The notes under the pieces: model-generated
Told to the model about the DNA's origin: nothing
What the model saw: the letters and a program-made list of their open reading frames with translations, nothing else
Databases searched by the model: none
NCBI GenBank assembly: GCA_022793335.1
Contig: JAAWCQ010000014.1
Location: 1-38,523, forward strand
Length of the DNA stretch: 38,523 nt
Reading direction: 5' to 3'
Source: Clostridia bacterium
GTDB taxonomy: Bacteria > Bacillota > Clostridia > Christensenellales > UBA1242
Shown: piece by piece, positions 24,590 through 31,643 of the stretch
Numbering within the stretch: the first letter of the stretch is position 1
How the letters are laid out: every line of letters begins with the position of its first letter
Position numbers and translations under genes: made by a program

Positions 24590-25357
24590 ATGAAAGCAAG
24601 GAAAAATTGGGTTAGCTTTAAAGATTTAGATAAAAAGAACAAGATTTTCAGAATTGTCAATCTTGTTTTGTTGATAGGACTATGCGTTGCAAGTTTGACC
24701 CTTTCTATAATCGGCAAAGTTGTCAAAGACGACAGCAGGTTGTTTATGAGCGGGCTTACAATGGCAGCTTTGTTTATCCTTCCGCCTATTTTAGAGCTTA
24801 TTATCGGCAGAAGAATTTCAAATATATTGGTGCTTGCATACACAGTTTATGTTGCATTAAGTGGCTTTGTAGGCTCTTTGCTAAGCATTTATTACATCGT
24901 GCCTGGCTTTGATAAAATGGTGCATGCTCTATGCGGCTATATTATGGCTGCGGTTGGAATTTTGGTGATTTCACTCTGTCAGGACTACAAAAGTTTGAAA
25001 ATTTCAACAATTGTTGTATTCTGCGTGATTTTCTCACTAAGCATTGAATATGTTTGGGAGTTGTTTGAGTTTATCATTGACAGACTGCTCAATCAGACTA
25101 TGCAAGGTGCGCCAATCGAAGATTATGGTTATCCGCTTATTATTGACACCATCACTGATATGTTCTGCAATCTTGGCGGTGCGCTTATATTTGCCGCTCA
25201 TTTCTTGATTGGTAAACTTACAAAATGCTCGCTTGGAATAAACTATATAGAAAAAGAGCTTGTTATTAAGAAAAAACAAAAGCAAGAAGAGAACGCTTTG
25301 GAAGAGAAACCTGCGCAATCAGAAGAAATTCAAGATAATGATGAAGAGGGGAAATAA
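24590..25357 (+). CDS. DUF2238/YjdF-like polytopic membrane protein
   Basis: A 255-residue protein with about six membrane helices in residues 22-215 and a charged cytoplasmic C-terminal tail. The conserved polar residues of the DUF2238/YjdF class are present: FDKMVHALCGY, EYVWELFEF and DTITDMFCNLGGAL, i.e. an Asp-His pair, Glu-Trp-Glu and a second Asp-Asp pair within the membrane. These could bind a metal or carry protons; the family has no established activity known to me. A GGAG site precedes the ATG. The terminator hairpin begins inside the last codons, so the gene is transcribed alone. Confidence 0.6.
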   Translation: MKARKNWVSFKDLDKKNKIFRIVNLVLLIGLCVASLTLSIIGKVVKDDSRLFMSGLTMAALFILPPILELIIGRRISNILVLAYTVYVALSGFVGSLLSIYYIVPGFDKMVHALCGYIMAAVGILVISLCQDYKSLKISTIVVFCVIFSLSIEYVWELFEFIIDRLLNQTMQGAPIEDYGYPLIIDTITDMFCNLGGALIFAAHFLIGKLTKCSLGINYIEKELVIKKKQKQEENALEEKPAQSEEIQDNDEEGK

Positions 25358-25369
25358 CCCCTCTTTTTT
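25344..25369 (+). terminator. Terminator overlapping the stop codon of the DUF2238-like gene
   Basis: GAGGGG / CCCCTC stem with the stop TAA in the AAATAA loop, T6 tail. Confidence 0.85.
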
Positions 25370-25409
25370 CTTTTTAGTGCAAGCGGATGTAATAAAGTTT
25401 TAAGTCATG

Positions 25410-25545
25410 TTGTAAAAAATGAGAATTATTTGTAAAAACTAAGGCTTGTTTGTAAAAAAATAAGCCGTGCTTGTCAATTGTTTTGTGCTTGTCCATTGTT
25501 AAGACTTGTTTGTAAAAAGCTAAGCCGTTTTTGCTAAAAGTTAGG
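25410..25545. repeat. 60-nt-phased repeats upstream of gltX
   Basis: The word TTGTTTGTAAAAA followed by TAAGCCG recurs at 25446-25467 and 25506-25527, exactly 60 nt apart, with looser copies at 25410-25440. GGCTT / AAGCC arms make a hairpin in the first. The rest of 25546-25747 is AT-rich; I see no T-box or clear promoter. Confidence 0.55.
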
Positions 25546-25747
25546 TTTTTCTTTTTTAAGATAAGAAAGCTATTTGATTTTTAGGAAGAGAAGGTCAATT
25601 TGGTTGAAAGGTTTAATAAAATAAAAAAGATAATTTTGTTGATTTTTTTTGTGTAGAGTGATAAAATAAGACAGTTGAAAAGAAGATTTTTAATTTTTTT
25701 AGAGTAAGGGAGAAAGTTTAATAAATCTTTTTAAAGAGGAGAAATAC

Positions 25748-27385
25748 ATGGATAATAAAGTGATTGCAGATTTACTTTTTCCAAATGTTACATTGACAGA
25801 GGAAGAGCTTTTTAAGAAATATCCAAAAAGAAACTTAGAGAAGGGACAAATGGTGACAAGATTTGCACCAAGCCCAACAGGTCTTGTTCATATTGGAAAT
25901 TTCTTTCAAGCATTTATAAGTTTCAATATTGCCAAAAACACAGATGGTGTGCTTTTTTTGCGCATTGAGGATACTGACAGGAAGCGTGAAAAGGTGGAAG
26001 CAAAAAAAGTTTTATATGATGTGCTTGGAAGATTTGGACTTAAGTTTGATGAATACCAAACACTTGATGGCAAGGATGTTGGTGATTATGGCCCTTATGT
26101 TCAAAGTCAAAGAGTTGATATATACAAGTTTTATGCGAAAAAATTGGTGAGTGAAGGCAAGGCTTTTCCATGTTTCTGCAAAAAGACAGAAGGAAAAGAA
26201 GATGTCTTGAAACTGAGAGAAAACAAGTTTGTTGAAAATGACGAGCGTGAATATGACCCATGCAGAGACTTAAGTTATGATGAAATCAAAGCTCATATTG
26301 ACAATGGTGACAGCTTTGCTATAAGACTTAAGACCAAAAATCAAGGCAATGAAAGAATTGTGTTTAATGACCTTATCAAAGGCGACATTGAAGCTAAGGC
26401 GAATGCGAAAGACTTTGTTATTTTAAAAACAGATGGCACTCCTCCTTATGCTTTTGCTCACGCTATTGATGACACGCTTATGGGCACAAACATTGTGGTG
26501 AGAGGTGAGGAGTATATTGCTTCAACCCCTGCGCATGTAGAGCTTTTTGAGGCACTTGGCTTCAAACAAATTCAGTATTGTCATAATCCACTTATATATA
26601 AGCTCAACGACCTTGGAAATCGACGCAAGATTTCAAAACGCTATGACCCAGAGTCAAACATGATGTTTTTCATAGAAAAGGGTTATCCAAATGAGGCAGT
26701 GTTTGAATATCTTCTCAATATGATAAATTCTGGTTTCGAGTTATGGAGAAAAAATAATCCAGACAAAGCTTGGCAGGAATTTAAGTTTAAACCAAATGAC
26801 ATCACCACAGTTGCTCCAATTTTTGACCTTGTAAAACTCAACGATATCTCAAAGAATGTCATTGCTCTTCAAAGCGGGCAGACGCTTTATGAGAATTGGC
26901 TTAACTGGGCAAAAGAATATGACAAACCATTGGCTGAGATTTTGGAAAAGGATAGAGAAAAATTTATCAAAGTTTGTCAAATGGACAGAGATGGCAGGCC
27001 AAAACCAAGAAAGGATATCTATTGCCTCAGCATGATGAAAGATAAGTTTGCATATTTCTTCAATAGACCAGCTGATATTCAAATTGATGAAGAAGACAGG
27101 GAGAAGGCAAATGAACTTTTAGAGGCTTATCAAAAGACTTTTGCACTTGCTCAAAGCAATGAGGAATGGTTTAACGAGGTAAAAGAGCTTGCTGGAAAAC
27201 TTGGCTATGCCACCGACAACAAACTCTATAAGGCAAATCCAGAAAACTTTAAGAGCAATGTTGCTAAAGCGTGCGAGTTTATCAGACTGGCTATCACTGG
27301 CGAAAAAGACTCTCCAACCTTGTTTACTATTATGGAAATCTTGGGAGAGGCTGAAGTAAAAGAAAGACTTGGCTTCAGATTTTAA
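25748..27385 (+). CDS. gltX: Glutamyl-tRNA synthetase
   Basis: A 545-residue class I synthetase. The HIGH-type motif is FAPSPTGLVHIGN (near residue 46) and the KMSKS-type motif is NRRKISKRYD (near 295). The FLRIEDTDRKR and RGEEYIASTPAHVELFEALG segments are typical. It attaches Glu to tRNA-Glu in the cytoplasm. At 545 residues it is longer than the common 480-490, mainly through extra sequence at the N-terminus (about 35 residues before the catalytic core) and in the C-terminal anticodon-binding part. The usual zinc-type Cys cluster is reduced to FPCFCKKTE. AAAGAGGAG precedes the ATG. No gatB/gatA neighbours are in view, so I cannot say whether it also charges tRNA-Gln. Confidence 0.93.
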   Translation: MDNKVIADLLFPNVTLTEEELFKKYPKRNLEKGQMVTRFAPSPTGLVHIGNFFQAFISFNIAKNTDGVLFLRIEDTDRKREKVEAKKVLYDVLGRFGLKFDEYQTLDGKDVGDYGPYVQSQRVDIYKFYAKKLVSEGKAFPCFCKKTEGKEDVLKLRENKFVENDEREYDPCRDLSYDEIKAHIDNGDSFAIRLKTKNQGNERIVFNDLIKGDIEAKANAKDFVILKTDGTPPYAFAHAIDDTLMGTNIVVRGEEYIASTPAHVELFEALGFKQIQYCHNPLIYKLNDLGNRRKISKRYDPESNMMFFIEKGYPNEAVFEYLLNMINSGFELWRKNNPDKAWQEFKFKPNDITTVAPIFDLVKLNDISKNVIALQSGQTLYENWLNWAKEYDKPLAEILEKDREKFIKVCQMDRDGRPKPRKDIYCLSMMKDKFAYFFNRPADIQIDEEDREKANELLEAYQKTFALAQSNEEWFNEVKELAGKLGYATDNKLYKANPENFKSNVAKACEFIRLAITGEKDSPTLFTIMEILGEAEVKERLGFRF

Positions 27386-27796
27386 TTATTTAAAGCATTT
27401 TAATTTTAAAATAAATTTTAAATTAAATTAAAATAATATTAAATAAAAAACAAATAATTAAATTATTTAATAATTAAATAAATAATAAAAATATACAAAA
27501 AAATAATTAAAAAAGGCGAAAAAAAGGGGGAAATTGCGATAAAAAGCATAAAAAAGACATTTTAGCCTATTTTAAGGACATTTTTTGAATTATTTTTAAT
27601 TTAAACAATAATTATTAAAACAAAAAAATACCATATTTTTATGGTATTTTTTATTTTTTATTATTTAATTTTTTTCTTTTAATTTATTTTTTCTTTTTAG
27701 TTTTTTTAACTGAAAGTTGAAGCTTGAGTTAGGCAGTCATGCTGCTATGCAATCTCGATGAATGGCAAAAAAAAAATAGGATGTTCAGACTTTCTT
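27386..27796. other. Extremely AT-rich gap with a bidirectional terminator
   Basis: 27386-27510 is almost entirely A and T, mostly TTAAAT and AATAAT words. Short G-rich islands occur at 27511-27540. No gene or RNA is visible. It separates convergent gltX and the alkyltransferase-like gene. Confidence 0.6.
27622..27653. terminator. Bidirectional terminator
   Basis: AAATACCATA / TATGGTATTT stem with a 4-nt loop, A-run before and T-run after, so it can serve both gltX and the convergent gene. Confidence 0.8.
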
Positions 27797-28105
27797 TTAA
27801 AGGAATTTATAAAGGTGTTTTGACATATCCACTTTGCCGTCAATAAAGGTCACACCTTCACTTTCGAGAAGGGCGCTTTGTTGATTTGCGCCGCCAAAGG
27901 CAAAAGCTTCTGACAAGCTTCCGTCGGCAAAGACTACACGATGACAAAAAATTGTTGAAGGGTCAGGATTTCTATGTAATGCCCAGCCCACCTGTCTTGC
28001 GCAGCGTGGGTGGCCAATAAATTTTGCGATTTCGCCATAACTTGAAACCATTCCTTTTGGAATGAGTTTCACCGCTTGATAAATTTTGTCGTATAAGTTT
28101 TCCAT
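27797..28105 (-). CDS. Methylated-DNA-cysteine methyltransferase-like protein (short form)
   Basis: A 102-residue protein consisting only of the DNA-binding/active domain of the O6-alkylguanine transferase family. IPKGMVSSYGEIAKFIG is the helix-turn-helix entry, RQVGWALHRNPDP carries the Arg finger and Asn hinge, and TIFCHRVVFADGSL is the active-site block. The reactive Cys of PCHRV is kept, unlike the Trp of alkyltransferase-like Atl proteins, but the preceding Pro is Phe. True repair or Atl-type lesion flagging both remain possible. The ATG at 28103-28105 gives the usual Atl length and follows TATAAT by six bases with no ribosome binding site. Confidence 0.75.
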   Translation of the reverse strand: MENLYDKIYQAVKLIPKGMVSSYGEIAKFIGHPRCARQVGWALHRNPDPSTIFCHRVVFADGSLSEAFAFGGANQQSALLESEGVTFIDGKVDMSKHLYKFL

Positions 28106-28121
28106 AAGAAAATTATAGCAC
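28106..28121 (-). promoter_or_regulatory. Extended -10 promoter giving a leaderless transcript
   Basis: On the - strand GTGCTATAAT ends six bases before the ATG at 28105. The TGn extension matches the promoters at 1551 and 17855. The -35 region is only T/A-rich. Confidence 0.55.
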
Positions 28122-28181
28122 GATATTGTTTTTTTAAAAAATGTTTTTGGCGTTACACTTTGATTATTCATATTAAATATT

Positions 28182-28388
28182 ATGGATAAAGATGAAAAAA
28201 GAGAAGAAAGACATGACAAAGAAGATGGCAAGATTTGTTTGACTGGGCCGGAAATGGTGAGCATTGCAGGAAGCATTGCTATTTGTTTGTCTGAAAAATA
28301 TGGAAAAGAAGATTTGAAAAAACTTAAGATTTTGTTTTCCGCAATTACAGCAAATATATCGGTGGTAGAACACGACAAAAAATGGTAG
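28182..28388 (+). CDS. Small helical protein of unknown function
   Basis: A 68-residue protein: a charged N-terminus of about 18 residues, then LTGPEMVSIAGSIAICLSE and LKKLKILFSAITANISVVE, two amphipathic helices. The pattern L-T-x-x-E-(I/M)-x-x-(I/L)-A-x-x-I-A-I-x-L-(A/S)-E followed by a second helix is one I know from very common small Clostridia proteins of unknown role. No ribosome binding site is visible; AT-rich CATATT lies seven bases before the ATG, so the mRNA may be leaderless. Divergent from the alkyltransferase-like gene with 76 nt between starts. Confidence 0.55.
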   Translation: MDKDEKREERHDKEDGKICLTGPEMVSIAGSIAICLSEKYGKEDLKKLKILFSAITANISVVEHDKKW

Positions 28389-28428
28389 GCAGTTTAGTAT
28401 TAGAAAGTTTAACAGCAAGACATTAAAA

Positions 28429-28504
28429 AAGTATAGCAGAGAAATGTCAAGTAAGTATAGCAGTGAAGTAAGTTTAGAAGTTAAATATTTAAGAAGTATA
28501 GCAG
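28429..28504. repeat. AAGTATAGCAG repeats
   Basis: Exact copies at 28429-28439, 28453-28463 and 28494-28504, among further AAGTTTA and TTTAA words from 28389 to 28540. The gap lies between the small helical protein and the end of spmB. Confidence 0.7.
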
Positions 28505-28603
28505 TTTAATATTAAAAAAGTTTAAAAGTTAAAACAATAAAAAATTATACAATAAAATAATAAGGGGGTTAAGTTGAAAAAAATGTTTGTCAATGAGCAG
28601 TTG

Positions 28604-29110
28604 TTATAATACTTTGCAGATTAAGCAGGCAACAACCGAGCCGACGACCGAGGCAATCAAAGCAATTGGGATGGCGTATAACAATTTTTTAACCTTAGTT
28701 TGAGAGGTGTAGACAGCGGTTACATAAAAGATGGTTTCGCTGCAACCAAGAATTACACAAGCGCAGCGGGCAATATAGGAGTCGGCGCCATACTCAACTA
28801 AAACATTATTTAAAAGTGCATAACTGCCAGAGCCAGTGAATGGGCGAAGCAGGACAAGCTCGATAAGTTGGTTTGGAATGCCAAGTAGGGTGAAGCAGGG
28901 TGAAAAAGCTTTGGCCAGCAAAATGGTTACTCCACTTACGCGAAGAAGTGCGACGGCTATCATGATTGTCGCGATATATGGGAAAATGTCAACCACAAGA
29001 GGAATGGCTTTTTTTGCACCATTTACAAAAGTGTTGTAAGTGTTGACTTTTTTAAACTTGCAAAAGCAAAACAGGGCGATGAAAAGAATGGGAAGGATAT
29101 AGGCACTCAT
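28604..29110 (-). CDS. spmB: Spore maturation protein B
   Basis: A 168-residue polytopic membrane protein with the nucleoside-recognition (Gate) domain: FVNGAKKAIPLVVDIFPYIA near the start, LLRPFTGSGSYALL in the centre and CVILGCSETIFYVTAVY near the end, all hallmarks of SpmB. In Bacillus SpmA and SpmB are needed for full spore core dehydration and heat resistance. Its start overlaps the end of spmA by four bases. Length is close to that of B. subtilis SpmB. Presence of the pair is evidence for a sporulation background but does not show that this organism sporulates. Confidence 0.93.
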   Translation of the reverse strand: MSAYILPILFIALFCFCKFKKVNTYNTFVNGAKKAIPLVVDIFPYIATIMIAVALLRVSGVTILLAKAFSPCFTLLGIPNQLIELVLLRPFTGSGSYALLNNVLVEYGADSYIARCACVILGCSETIFYVTAVYTSQTKVKKLLYAIPIALIASVVGSVVACLICKVL

Positions 29111-29775
29111 TTTTCTTGGCCTCCGCTGTTTATATCTTTTATTTGCTGATTACTTGTTGGACGATTTTCTAAAGTGGTAATATTTTTATTTTTAGGTGCT
29201 TGTCCGCTTTTAGAAAACTTTTTTCGCAAGTGATTGAAAAGTTTTACAAGAGATACGCCCACTATGCAGGTGCAGACGGTGGAAATAAGAGTTGGTATGA
29301 TTATATCTGCTGGGGAAGTTGAGCCTGCAGCGGCGCGAAGTCCGATTACGGTGGATGGCAGAAGTTGAATTGAGGTGGAGTTAAGCACAATCAGCATGAT
29401 AATCGCAGGCGTGGCTATTCCACTTTTGTCATCAAGTCTTTTCATGGCTGCAATTCCCATAGGAGTGGCGGCATTGCCAAGACCAAGCATGTTTGCTGAC
29501 ATATTAAGCGCTATCAACTTCTCAGTTTCGGGGTCGTCTATTTTAAACAACCATTTAATGACAGGGTGCAAAAATTTGGCTAGTTTTTGACTAAGCCCGC
29601 TTGCCTCAACAAGCTCTAAAATTCCCAGCCAAACTGCATAGACAGCACATAATTCGATTGCAAGGGAAAGAGCGTCTCCACCAGCAGAAATCATACTGCT
29701 TAGGGCGGTTGAGGGATTTGAAAAAACGAGAAAACATAATGACAAGGTCATCATTAAAAACCAGATAGTGTTCAT
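29107..29775 (-). CDS. spmA: Spore maturation protein A
   Basis: A 222-residue membrane protein of the same Gate superfamily. Hallmarks are AVYAVWLGILELVEASGLSQ, NMSANMLGLGNAATPMGI and LNSTSIQLLPSTVIGLRAAAGS. The first 190 residues align with the usual SpmA; the last 35 (KNITTLENRPTSNQQIK) are a polar tail not expected in the family. No ribosome binding site is visible before the ATG; TATACT directly abuts it and TAGAAT lies ten bases upstream, so the leader is very short. Followed by the overlapping spmB, forming a two-gene operon. Confidence 0.93.
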   Translation of the reverse strand: MNTIWFLMMTLSLCFLVFSNPSTALSSMISAGGDALSLAIELCAVYAVWLGILELVEASGLSQKLAKFLHPVIKWLFKIDDPETEKLIALNMSANMLGLGNAATPMGIAAMKRLDDKSGIATPAIIMLIVLNSTSIQLLPSTVIGLRAAAGSTSPADIIIPTLISTVCTCIVGVSLVKLFNHLRKKFSKSGQAPKNKNITTLENRPTSNQQIKDINSGGQEK

Positions 29776-29987
29776 AGTATAATTTATTCTAGATAAATAT
29801 TTTTTAGAATTTTTGTGATTAAATATACTGTTTTTATCCGCTTTTGAAGGTGAATTTATTTGAAAAATTGATAAGATGACATTTTTATGAGTATTATCAT
29901 GACTTTGATTGACTTTTTGTCAAAAAAGTTGCAGAATTAAATAGAAAAAACTTGACAAAGTTTAATTATAAAAGGTTGGTATTTTAA

Positions 29988-30782
29988 TTGGAAGAGGGCG
30001 TTTTTAATAGAAACATTTTAATTGATACCCATGCACATTTGACTGATAAAATGTTTGATGAAGATAGAGAGGATTTGATTGCGTCATTTAAGGATTATGG
30101 CGTGGGTTTTGTTGTCACTTCAGGCTTCAATTATCCTTCTTCTGTTAGGGCGCTTAAGCTGGCTGAGAAGCATGATGGAATGTTTGCTTCAGTCGGGGTT
30201 TATCCAGAGAATATTGCTGAGCTTGACGAAGAGACTTTTGTTAAACTTAAAAATCTGGCACAATCTGAAAAAGTGGTTGCTGTTGGAGAGATAGGTTTGC
30301 AATACACTGACAATATGCCAGAGCGTGAAATTCAAAAACAGGGTTTTATAAGGCAACTTGAATTGGCAAGTGCTCTCAAATTGCCAGTGGTCATACATTG
30401 CAGAGAGGCTTATGGCGATATGCTGCAGCTTCTTAAAGAACATAAACATTTGCTGGGTGCAAGCGGGACCATGCATTGTTTTAGCGGAAGCAAGGAAATG
30501 GCAAAAGAGTTTGTTAAACTTGGCCTATATATTTCTGTCGGTGGAGTTTCAACTTTTAAAAATGCTGAAAATGTGAGAGAAATGATTAAAGAGGTGCCAA
30601 TGGATAGAATTTTGCTTGAGACTGATTGTCCATACCTTGCACCGCATCCTTATCGCAGTAAAAGAAACAGTCCTTGCTTTTTGCCAACTATCGCTGAAAA
30701 TTTGGCAGTGCTAAAGGGGGTTAGTGTTGACGAAATTGCAAGGGTTACAACAAAAAATGCTAGGGAGTTGTTTAGGATATGA
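29988..30782 (+). CDS. tatD: TatD-family metal-dependent hydrolase/DNase
   Basis: A 264-residue amidohydrolase-fold enzyme. Metal ligands are visible in order: DTHAHL (His15, His17), GEIGLQYT (Glu), VIHCRE (His), MHCFSGS (His) and LLETDCPYLAP (Asp). TatD proteins are 3'-5' exonucleases or deoxyribonucleases in the cytoplasm. The start is uncertain: the only usable codon ahead of the core is TTG 29988, with AAAGG 12 nt upstream. Most homologues begin MLIDTHAHL, which here reads ILIDTHAHL with ATT at 30015. It overlaps rsmA by four bases; the rnmV gene that often lies between the two is absent. Confidence 0.92.
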   Translation: MEEGVFNRNILIDTHAHLTDKMFDEDREDLIASFKDYGVGFVVTSGFNYPSSVRALKLAEKHDGMFASVGVYPENIAELDEETFVKLKNLAQSEKVVAVGEIGLQYTDNMPEREIQKQGFIRQLELASALKLPVVIHCREAYGDMLQLLKEHKHLLGASGTMHCFSGSKEMAKEFVKLGLYISVGGVSTFKNAENVREMIKEVPMDRILLETDCPYLAPHPYRSKRNSPCFLPTIAENLAVLKGVSVDEIARVTTKNARELFRI

Positions 30783-31558
30783 TAGAACATAATTTTAAGA
30801 AAAAGTTTGGGCAGAATTTTATTTCAGACAAAAATTTGTTGAGGGCTATCTGCGCCGATGCTGAAATTGAAAGTGCCGACCAAGTGCTTGAAATCGGCGC
30901 GGGCGGGGGCAGTTTGACCGCGACATTGTCGGAATTTGCAGCTAAGGTTGTCAGCTATGAAATTGATACCGATTTGAAAGAGCATTTGTTTGGACTAAAT
31001 TTGAACAATGTAAAATTTGTGTTTGGCGATATCATGAAGTTTTCGCTTGAAGAAATTGAAGAAGATTTCATGGCTGGTTATAAAATGGTGGCAAATCTGC
31101 CATACTACATTACAAGTCCGATTACTCTCAAATTTCTTAAATCGAAGAAGCTTGCTTCGCTTACTATCATGGTGCAAAAAGAGGTGGCGGAGAGAATGTG
31201 TGCAAAAGCCGGCGGAAAGGATTATGGAGTGCTTTCAATAATGACTGCATTTTACGGAGAAGCGGAAATAAAAAGGATTGTTTCAAGAAAACTTTTTTAT
31301 CCACAACCAAAGGTTGACTCAGCAATAGTTTCAATAAAATTAAACCATAATAAATTTGAAAATATTGATGGCGAAAAGTTTTTCAAGTTTGTCACAAACG
31401 CATTTTCTATGCGAAGAAAAACGCTTAAAAACAATCTTGCAACTTGCGGCATAGATAAAAGTAAGCTAGACTCACTCGGGCAAGTGGTGCTTAATATGCG
31501 CCCTGAGCAGTTTGATTTGGGACAATTTGTTGATATTTATTTAAAAATTGTTGATTGA
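30779..31558 (+). CDS. rsmA: 16S rRNA (adenine1518-N6/adenine1519-N6) dimethyltransferase
   Basis: A 259-residue KsgA/RsmA. It opens with KKKFGQNFISDKNLL (the family start block), then SAM motif I LEIGAGGGSLT, the acidic YEID and the catalytic NLPYYITSPI motif. The C-terminal domain has AFSMRRKTLKNNL, which touches 30S rRNA. It dimethylates two adjacent adenines in helix 45 of 16S rRNA late in 30S assembly. Start overlaps the tatD stop by four bases (ATGA). Confidence 0.96.
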   Translation: MIEHNFKKKFGQNFISDKNLLRAICADAEIESADQVLEIGAGGGSLTATLSEFAAKVVSYEIDTDLKEHLFGLNLNNVKFVFGDIMKFSLEEIEEDFMAGYKMVANLPYYITSPITLKFLKSKKLASLTIMVQKEVAERMCAKAGGKDYGVLSIMTAFYGEAEIKRIVSRKLFYPQPKVDSAIVSIKLNHNKFENIDGEKFFKFVTNAFSMRRKTLKNNLATCGIDKSKLDSLGQVVLNMRPEQFDLGQFVDIYLKIVD

Positions 31559-31573
31559 ATAGACAAGTTTTTG

Positions 31574-31602
31574 TTGTAATTTGAATTTTTATTTGTTATA
31601 AT
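31574..31602 (+). promoter_or_regulatory. Promoter of the VirB6-like gene
   Basis: TTGTAA (31574-31579), 17-nt spacer, TATAAT (31597-31602), then AAAGGAGGGG before the ATG. Confidence 0.7.
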
Positions 31603-31643
31603 GATAATGATAAATAGTGTAATATAAAAGGAGGGGAGAGATT

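Noticed and set aside
25546-25747. T-box riboswitch upstream of gltX
   Set aside because: No T-box core sequence or specifier hairpin is visible and there is no terminator hairpin before the start.
27718-27765. Possible tRNA or small RNA in the only mixed-composition patch of the AT-rich gap
   Set aside because: No cloverleaf, T-loop GTTCRA or acceptor pairing can be formed; only a 5-bp GCAGTCATGCTGC-type hairpin.
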